The notes under the pieces are model-generated. The model did not search any database and was not told the origin of the DNA. It saw only the letters and a list, made by a program, of their open reading frames with translations. Below, piece after piece: positions 56,848-64,000 of a stretch of DNA of 64,000 nucleotides. Location: NCBI GenBank assembly GCA_002286855.1, contig NRSV01000070.1, positions 62,001 through 126,000 of the forward strand. The letters run 5' to 3'. Position numbers and translations under genes: made by a program. Position 1 is the first letter of the stretch; each line of letters opens with the position of its first letter. Origin of the DNA: Bipolaris cookei. Its lineage: Eukaryota > Ascomycota > Dothideomycetes > Pleosporales > Pleosporaceae.

Positions 56848-58862
56848 GATGCTGAGCGCCGACGATAAATGTGTGATAATGGGGCAAAATCCAGATCCGG
56901 TGTCCTTTTTAACGATGTAGCCGTGAGTCACACAGTACGTAAGGCGGTGGACGACTCGAGGAGCAGTATGGAGACGTATGAGTCTTGTGTTCACAATTTA
57001 TTGAGGCCGAAAGCGGCATGTCGGAGGGGTCCTTACGCCCGGCACCATTGATTGGATGACGTGGCTGAAGGGCGCAGGAACATCATTGCTTCTAGAAGGC
57101 CAGTCCAGCCTTGCTGTCCGATTTTTCCACGTCAACGTCATGTGGCGATGATGCGGGTCGACGATGCAGCATCTTCAACGCTGTAATACACGTCCGCTTG
57201 GTATTTTTGCCCCGTGTACTCAATGTATGTCGAGTCAGCCATGGCTGGAATAATGTATCCATGCCATTGCACGTCGTATGTCTGAAACCCTCTCAAATTG
57301 ATTCATGTTAGCCCTCGGCGCATCTTGTTCCGACTCTCTTTTCTTTTGCGAGAACATCTTGCATATCTTTGAAGCCATCGTAGATAACGGTAGAGTAATA
57401 GGCTGGTATCGTTGAGGATATCACACTTTATAGCTTCATTTTCTGATATGTTTAGCCAACAAGCAGCTCTCGGTCGGGCCTAGTGCGCATTCTGGCTTCA
57501 TCTTGCTAAAGCCAAAACGTCGTTGACGAAACTTTCAGCTTCCGCTCCGTCCTTTGTGTTTGACTTCCTATGTAATCGAAAATCCTTCTTTTAAATATGG
57601 TTTCGGTCACCTGATGGCTGGTATTAATCATAGTTACATATTTTGACAGAAGACACTGCACAAGCGCAGCAATGACTTTGATGCGTTCAAATGAGAAGCC
57701 TATACATCTCGATATCCTAGTATAGTTATAAAGAAGCCATTCTTTCTTAGCTGCTGACTAGAAATACACGAACGTACAGATACTTGAGTTTGTACAGCGG
57801 CACTTCACATTAAATGCGTTACAAATAATTCCGGAGACTTGGGACTATTTTTTTAGATCATTAAAGATGAATGGAGAACAAAGTTTAGAACCTGAAAATA
57901 TGAGGCCTACATCGTTTATATACTTGGTATTAGGACTGCTGACATACGCTATAAATTACTGATGTATATTTGATCAACACAAGCTATTTATTTTGCAACT
58001 TTTTCCTCAGATACGTCGTGCTGAGAACAAAAGGTATTTATGTAGAGCAGATCAATTGAGTCGGATGAAAAGAATCAACCTTTGTTTGTTAATCGCATCG
58101 TACCAAAGAGCAGGCGTCTCATCTACGACACGTACTTTTCCATGGCTGGAAACCTTGCGATCAACATTGTCTTTGATCCTTTGCAAGATTTTATACAGGG
58201 CCAACTCGAATATTCCATGCGATTCGCCAGTTCAATATAGTATATTGCTCGACCCACTCATTCCAGGCTCGACAGCTATGCAGCAGCGGTGTATTTATTT
58301 CATCCTTTCAACCACTTTTTTTCTGGCCGCTAGTATTGATCTTAGTGCAAATTTTGAGAGAACTCCGACGTGCTGCTGAGAGGCATGGGTAGGGAAGATG
58401 TATTTACTATGATTATTTATATTTTTCTCTATAATCCAAACGGCATAAGTATTACAGAATTCTCTTCAACAATACATGATGTTTAGCGCCTGTACCTTCC
58501 CAATGAAACATTGCTCCAGAGCATGATTCTAAGCTTTGTTGGTGAGACTTCGATTCAATCCAAGCAGCTCACATCAAGCCATCTTGTCGGTGTAAATTCG
58601 ATCTGTAACCTACCCATACTTTTGACTTTGCAGTTCACAATCTACTACGCGCTAAAACAGATACAAAGACCCAACACAAATACGCCACCCCAAATGCTAA
58701 TCGGAATATAGTAGTAAAACATAGGATTCCCGTCTTAGACGAGCAGCGCCTTCGATGTGCTGCTACTTATTAGCCCAGGAAAAACGTACAACTGCCTCTT
58801 AACAGTAGTATCATACACCTGTTAGGCCCTGGTAATGATACAGCACTGCCGACAAAGAGCCT
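56848..58862. other. AT-rich gene-free region
   Basis: About 2 kb upstream of TRP5. The first 300 nt are ordinary promoter-like sequence. From about 57.3 to 58.8 kb the sequence is AT-rich with many TA steps and no usable frame. That could be an ancient element degraded by RIP, but I see no terminal repeats or protein traces. Confidence 0.5.
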
Positions 58863-59543
58863 CTACCGCACTCTATACCTCCTATGCAATGTCCCCCACT
58901 CTGAATCAAAAAACCGCCCAAAACCCCGAATCTCGCACATGCGGTTGAAGCATTTCTGGCAAAGCTGGTTGCGTAGCCTGGTTCTCTCACACCGGCCATC
59001 TCTTCTGGGGTCTCGCTCCCAACTTGGATCGGGCTGTCCGTGTTTATCTAGTGGGCCAATCTTCCAGTTGGCATCGATGCGGCGTCTCAACCTCGTGTCG
59101 TCGAATGCGCAGGGAAATCCTAGACGGTCGCCGTCGAATTCTTCAAGCCATGTGCAGCCTTGCTCCCTTGCTTTACGGTAGCACCGCACGCATAGCTGTC
59201 CGCGATGGCGCACCGTACCGCACAGACGCGAATCCTTTGGATTGAAATTGCGGCGCCACGACTGAGAGCGGTACTCTGGATCTTTACAAGCACACAGGAA
59301 TGACCAGCTTTTTCTGATACGCTCGGTGGTTTCCAGCTCGAGTTGGCGTTTGTATGTGTCGATGACAAGGTTTATTGATTCCGTGTCTGGCAGCGTTTCT
59401 GACCGCTTGTATAGCTCGTCAAAGCTCATATTCTTGCACCAGGAGCATATCTCTGGGCCTTGTTCTTGTCCTTCTGGACAGGAGTCACAAGCAGCGCCGA
59501 GTAGGCAGTGGGTCCTTGGAGGCGGAGCTCGCATGACAAGCAA
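58863..59543 (-). CDS. Cys-module protein of unknown function, downstream copy
   Basis: An open frame of 226 codons with two copies of a Cys module. One has CACKDPEYRSQSWRRNF and later RLCGTVRHRGQLCVRCYRKA. The other has CAFDDTRLRRRIDANW and later GRCERTRLRNQLCQKCFNRM. The shared core is about R-x-C-x3-R-x-R/K-G/N-x2-C-x-R/K-C-aromatic-x-R, and each module starts with CAC or CAF about 30 residues earlier. An upstream Cys cluster (AACDSCPEGQEQGPEICSWC) may be a further, divergent module. CxxC pairs suggest zinc binding. There is no signal peptide. The neighbouring 59624-60169 gene has the same module, so the pair looks like a tandem duplicate. I do not recognise the family. Confidence 0.65.
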   Translation of the reverse strand: MLVMRAPPPRTHCLLGAACDSCPEGQEQGPEICSWCKNMSFDELYKRSETLPDTESINLVIDTYKRQLELETTERIRKSWSFLCACKDPEYRSQSWRRNFNPKDSRLCGTVRHRGQLCVRCYRKAREQGCTWLEEFDGDRLGFPCAFDDTRLRRRIDANWKIGPLDKHGQPDPSWERDPRRDGRCERTRLRNQLCQKCFNRMCEIRGFGRFFDSEWGTLHRRYRVR

Positions 59544-59623
59544 ATCGTACAGCGATGAATCTTACAGTGTTAGTAGCAATAGCATCCGGAGGAATATTAC
59601 TTACCTTGAAGGTTTGATCCAAG

Positions 59624-60169
59624 CTATGTCGAGTCTGAACTTAGGATTGTGTTGTAGCCCTCCACATCGTCGTCGGATTCCTCACTGCCCTCCTCTGAGC
59701 TTGCCGACCTCGTGATGACCCTGTCGACTACCTCATGGCAGAGTCCAGTTGGCGTAAAGTACTGTAGGACTCTGATCTTCCGTAGTCGTCTCCTCCAGCA
59801 CTTTGAACAAGCAGTACCTTTTCTGCGAACAGAAGGGCAGTCGAGACGGGTGCCGCGGAGGCTCAAGTCAAGCAGTCGCCACCGACAATGCTGGTAATCG
59901 GGATCTTCAAAGGCGCACAAGTAACGACCACGCGCCTCGATGTTTCTCTTTAACACCTGCTTACGCGCAGTTTCTTCGTTGATGGATAGAATAGCAATAG
60001 AGTTGTTGTTAGCCCACACGCGGAGCTGTTGCGGATCGTGTCGTTGAAGACAGTCTGGACACACACGATGTGAAACTTGGATCTTCCTCCCAATGCCGAG
60101 ACAATGAGGTCCAGAAAGGCATTCGACGATTGGTGGGGGCTTGAATAGGGAGTCGGCAGCCGAAGACAT
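59624..60169 (-). CDS. Cys-module protein of unknown function, upstream copy
   Basis: An open frame of 181 codons with one full Cys module: CAFEDPDYQHCRWRLLD, then RLDCPSVRRKGTACSKCWRR. A leading Cys cluster (PHCLGIGRKIQVSHRVCPDC) mirrors that of the adjacent gene. The order of motifs is the same but this copy has a single full module where its neighbour has two. The C-terminus is acidic and Ser-rich (SASSEEGSEESDDDVEG). It ends 80 nt before the next gene's ATG, and a GTAAGT sequence lies within that gap, so a shared transcript or a 5' UTR intron for the downstream gene is possible. A nuclear role is conceivable for such a zinc-type protein but unproven. Confidence 0.65.
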   Translation of the reverse strand: MSSAADSLFKPPPIVECLSGPHCLGIGRKIQVSHRVCPDCLQRHDPQQLRVWANNNSIAILSINEETARKQVLKRNIEARGRYLCAFEDPDYQHCRWRLLDLSLRGTRLDCPSVRRKGTACSKCWRRRLRKIRVLQYFTPTGLCHEVVDRVITRSASSEEGSEESDDDVEGYNTILSSDST

Positions 60170-62704
60170 TGGCTGGCGCCGAGAACCCGATAACCTGGAC
60201 TTCCGCGCTCGACTCCTTTACGTTTAGTTCAACGTCCTTGCATCTCGCCTTGTGTGACGTGCTATTTCCGGGGTGAGCGTTTGTGACGTCTGATACGGTA
60301 CTCCAGATTCCTGTACCACATGATAAGACGCTTTGTAGTAGGAAGAGTCTTCAGTCAGGTACCCTAGGGTTGCATTTTGCATGCGATGAAAAAAGGATAG
60401 CGGAGGAGGGGATTAGCCGTTTCCGGGATCATGAGTAACAGCCAATGCAATCGAACGAACCCTTTCAGACGCGGCAAGCTATAGTCACATCGATGGAAGC
60501 TTCTTGTGGCGTAGAATCTGTCCGACAATTCGTCTTAATACTGACTTGGCGACGTGCGGCCCTGATCAGCTCGGTTGGCTAACGAACGTTGTGGCCAAAC
60601 CACATCCTTGGGCCAATTAGCCACTGCTCGTAACGAGACGCTCATAAACACTATATCGGGCGTTAAGATGCGCTTTGCCCAAAAGCTCTGATCACTCTGG
60701 GGTATCAGTTTTACGGTCAGAGCATGCACACAATGCCGGCCGGCTCGTAATATGTTAGCTGAACCGGATCTCACATGTACAATCCGGTTTCTGCCGGTCT
60801 CATTCGTCGGGCGAGGGCTGGAAAATAGTGGCGTTCAGAAGAACTTTGTATATGCAGTATGAACATAGTATGACTGCCGAATCTCCGAGGGCTGAAACTC
60901 GCCGTGATTCGATGATGCCATGATAAAGTTTCGCTTCCAACATCCTAAACGTTGCTGGAGATCATCGCGCACGTGCTGAGACTTTGCTGATGAAGCCCAA
61001 GCTACTGACTCGTCCCGGTCCATCCGCTTGACAATGTAACCAAGTCTGCGTCGTTATCTGAAACGCTGTATTATAACTCTGCCCTTTTGCTCTTGCCAGT
61101 GTTGTGCAACGGGCTACGCTTGCGATACAAGCGAACAATCGCTAAAATCCGATCAAGAACATCCTTGTAACCACCATGTGCTGATCGACGTCTAGTTCAC
61201 AGAAACGACCTGTGCTTGCTGGTCTATCTGTACCACCTGGGCACTGATCATCGAAGCTTCCAGTGGTACTAGTATTGCCTTTGATGGACATATGCAATCA
61301 AGGAAGGTAATCTACTATCCACTCAGCTTTCGTTGTTCAGGCGTGCGCTGCAGATAACGTTCGGCTTTACCCATGTTGAATGTTGGTAATGTGATCATGG
61401 AGCTCTCACAGGATGTGCCCAAGTCTCGACCAGTTTGCCTGCACCTGACTCCGGGTTTGGTGGCATATGCTATGCAAAGCAGTGAAGAATCGGGCGAATT
61501 CTGACCGAAGAAGTGGATTGCCACAGTGGATACCTTTTGGGCATGCTGAGCTTGCCTAAAGCAATACGCAATATAACGTTACAGTACATGTATGCAATGT
61601 ATGCGTTCTATAGTGTGGTACGGCTGCCCTGCGAAATGTTGGGATACTTGAAGATTGTTCAAATGTTTGGTTTTGTGCAATCCCGCCTGACTGTACATGT
61701 TGTGTCTCTAGCTCTGAACAGGTTAGGTAGCTCGAGCCTCTCCTGTAGGCGGCCTAATACGACGGCTGGCAATAATCAACATTACGGGGAAGAGGGGTCA
61801 CCTGAACAGTTTCATATTGCAAGGACCACCCTCGACGTCGACTCTTGACACTGCACCACGAACTTGCGCTTGACGCATGGGGCTGCAGAGAACAAGTACG
61901 TAACTCGCATAACCGCCATGTGCCGCAACTTGAGTTGCAATCGGATCTACACATTGGCTTCTTGTGAGAGCAGTGTTTCGTGGCGGTAGAGGGTTGCCGT
62001 ATCGAGGCTGGCTGAGCGACGGCCAGGGAACAATAGCCGAAGGAGAGTGTTATCATGATTCGGTCGATGCTATTGTGTTGGCCTTGTCTGTAGTGGATAG
62101 TGCGAGGAGCCATTACCTCACTTCGCACCAAGGGTAGGGCTGATGTTACACACTACGAAACTGACAGCGCCATGGCCCAAACGCGTAGTCTCTATTGGGA
62201 GATTACTGCGGAGGCTGGCTGGAGTACTTACGTAGTACATTTATCATACTCTTCGTGTCGGTTCTGCTCCCGTCCGCTTGCATCTGGCGGTTGAGGGTTG
62301 CTGTGGCAAGATGTCCTACGTAGGGTCGGCTAAGATTCGGCAAAGCTGTAAGTAATGTATGTATGTCGCCCCAGGCAAATGGTTGTCTATGTGCACGCCC
62401 TTGGGATCTTCATCGCCCCTGTCAGAGGTGGCACTGCGCAAAGACCTCAGCGGTGAAAGAGAGCGCGGATGGAAATAAGTATGTTGTTGGCCTGTTCTTT
62501 TTGACGCGCGGCTGAATCAACACACCGGCTCTGAAGCACGGGCCGTGTATCCCTGCGCGTTCACTCAATGAAAACATATGCAACAACGTGCAACAATAAC
62601 ACTGCATCTCCGACCCGTACAAGCGAGTACGTCACGGTACGCGCCCCGGGAGACTCTGACCCTGCTGCCATCTTCCTCCACGACAAGCAACCGAGGCTGG
62701 CTGA
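60170..62704. other. Intergenic, no gene seen
   Basis: About 2.5 kb between the divergent Cys-module and BTB genes. Frames are short, overlapping and without motifs, including one at 61754-62131 (minus). Regulatory regions for both neighbours are expected. No repeat or RNA gene could be recognised. Confidence 0.5.
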
Positions 62705-63942
62705 ATGCTCTGGGGCTCCAGCTTTCTTCTTCGGGGCCGCCCTGCCCCTGAGAGCGCATCATCACCACCACCACTTGGCAGCGCCGACGAAGCATCCGAT
62801 GACGAGGCAGCGCCCTCGGAGGTCCGGCACATTGATGCCTCGGAAATGCAGCCCACTATTGTTTTTGATGACAGTGGTGACTCCATCTTAGTCTTGGGCA
62901 CCGATTCGTCCGGCCACCAGCCTGTCCAGGTATCTAGGACGGCCATGATTCTGGCCAGTCCGGTGTGGAAGAAGATATTCGAGCGGCACTGGAATGAGAA
63001 TGGAACGGCCGCTATCCCATTACCCGACGATGAGCTAGATGCAATGCACATTGCCCTCCGAATAGCCCATCTCCGCTTCCACGAATTGCCCAAGAAGAAT
63101 GGACTCACCATTGATGCCCTTCTCCAACTTTCAGTCGTGTGCGACAGGTACGACCTTGTCAAGCTGGTTCGACCGTTCTTAGATCTCTATGGCTGGGCTC
63201 AGTGCCACTACCCTGATACCACTTCAGGGGAGCGATGTCATCCGGCCTGGTTCTTTGTGGCGTGGACCTTTGGCTACAAGGACAGCTTCCAAAACCTTGC
63301 CAAGTTTGTGGTCAAAAGGACTGGCTTAGATCAACGTGGGAATGCAATGGTGGACAGTGGACAGGCATTTCCACCTCATATGCCACCAGCACTACTTGGT
63401 AAGTTGCCCTGCAGTCCTTTATTCAAACACCTTCACGCTTTACTGACACTCTCAAAGAACGCATAATGGAAATTCGAGAAGCAACTCTTACAGCCATGCT
63501 TGATGTTCTCTACGATATCTTGGACGACATCACACACGTCTATGTGTGTCAAGTGGACGAATCATGTGAGCAAAAGTGTCGCGCCATGGTTTTAGGTTCA
63601 TTCATCTCCTTCCTCTTAGAAAGCAATCTCTACCCAGTACGACGCGCGGCTTCCGGGACTTCTTTGAGTATCCAGCAACTGTATGATCATGCAAATGCTG
63701 CTGAGATTCTTACGTTCGAATCGCACGACTATGCAGAGATGGCAGCCCATGTAAAGAGAATCAATTGCGACCCGGCCAAAGCTACGGCTGACACATTCAA
63801 ACACCAAGGCGGTCTCACTCTCCATAAAAAGTGCTTTGGAGCATTTCACCTTCGGTCAAAACTGCGAGCGATTTATTCAGACATTGACTCGGCAGTACTC
63901 CCATCTCATATACAGCACATGGACGAGCAAGCTGCAAAATAA
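62705..63942 (+). CDS. BTB/POZ domain protein
   Basis: Two exons (62705-63398 and 63458-63942) join in HMPPALLERIMEIREA and give 392 residues. After a low-complexity start, TIVFDDSGDSILVLGT and VQVSRTAMILASPVWKKIFE form the start of a BTB fold, the typical pattern of many fungal BTB proteins. PLPDDELDAMHIALRIAHLR and LLQLSVVCDRYDLVKLVRPF follow in the usual positions. The rest, including WFFVAWTFGYKDSFQNLAK, matches the common fungal extension of unknown function. BTB domains form dimers and can recruit Cul3 ligases; no partner domain is seen here. The start ATG is uncertain. Confidence 0.75.
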
Positions 63943-64000
63943 ATGACCCTAATGTAACCTCTAAAAGGTTTCTTATAGGTGAATGCTGCTGGATCAAACT

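Noticed and set aside
2806..61000. A secondary-metabolite cluster around the MFS transporter or the methyltransferase relic
   Set aside because: No polyketide synthase, peptide synthetase, terpene cyclase, P450 or pathway regulator was seen next to either gene.
1..64000. CRISPR arrays, operons and ribosome binding sites
   Set aside because: The introns, gene types and codon layout are eukaryotic. The only short-period repeats are microsatellites and the 145-bp tandem repeat, with no repeat-spacer pattern.
1..64000. tRNA and rRNA genes
   Set aside because: I looked for the T-loop GGTTCRANNCC context in non-coding parts and found no convincing full cloverleaf. A dedicated RNA search would be needed to exclude one.

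Overview
The window is nuclear DNA from a filamentous ascomycete. Genes lie on both strands without operons. They carry short GT-AG introns of roughly 50-80 nt (GTATGT, GTAAGT and GTACGT donors). Several proteins are of clearly fungal type: a bifunctional tryptophan synthase, Shb17, a fungal-type cellulose-binding module (CBM1) and a Tsp3-like tetraspanin. A RID-like cytosine methyltransferase relic and stop codons that look like C-to-T changes at CpA suggest a lineage with repeat-induced point mutation (RIP). A dothideomycete, perhaps Pleosporales, is my guess; the class is inference.

Layout. 1-2.8 kb: no gene seen, with a 20-nt poly-C tract. 2.8-4.6 kb: MFS transporter (-). 6.6-8.8 kb: C2H2 zinc-finger/exonuclease-fold gene broken by two in-frame stops (+). 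9.0-11.0 kb: sedoheptulose-bisphosphatase SHB17 and a small secreted CBM1 protein (both -). 11.9-13.9 kb: NAA50 (-) and MIC19 (+), divergent around a shared 337-nt promoter. 14.4-16.2 kb: decayed RID-type DNA methyltransferase (+). 17.0-17.9 kb: F-box-like protein (-). 18-24 kb: about 6 kb without a convincing gene, with microsatellites, a dispersed GTAAGATAC motif and a 145-bp tandem repeat.

24-30.7 kb: RS-rich glycine-zipper protein (-), PIP-kinase-like protein (-), pathogen-related/SnoaL-like protein (+). 30.7-36.4 kb: a long gene-free stretch leading into an ATG-poor leader with one upstream ORF, then a Pho85-type cyclin (+). 38.0-39.5 kb: proline dehydrogenase PUT1 (-). 40.5 kb: possible caspase-like fragment. 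42.3-44.3 kb: mitochondrial succinate dehydrogenase flavoprotein, perhaps a divergent paralogue (-). 47.0-48.2 kb: tetraspanin (+). 49.2-50.6 kb: a 1411-bp pogo/Fot1-like transposon with terminal inverted repeats and a TA duplication, inactive. 50.8-53.6 kb: SPX-domain phosphate transporter (-). 54.4-56.8 kb: TRP5 (-). 56.8-58.9 kb: AT-rich and gene-free. 58.9-60.2 kb: two tandem related Cys-rich genes (-) sharing a module I do not recognise. 62.7-63.9 kb: BTB-domain protein (+).

Most of the intact genes are housekeeping and functionally unrelated, and I see no biosynthetic cluster. The accessory signal is decay: a broken RID-like gene, a dead transposon and a broken exonuclease-like gene, each with TAG/TAA stops that a CpA-to-TpA change could produce. 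The best candidates for something undescribed are the tandem Cys-module genes near 59-60 kb and the uORF leader of the cyclin gene. Intron boundaries given are my own splice predictions from reading-frame continuity and family similarity.
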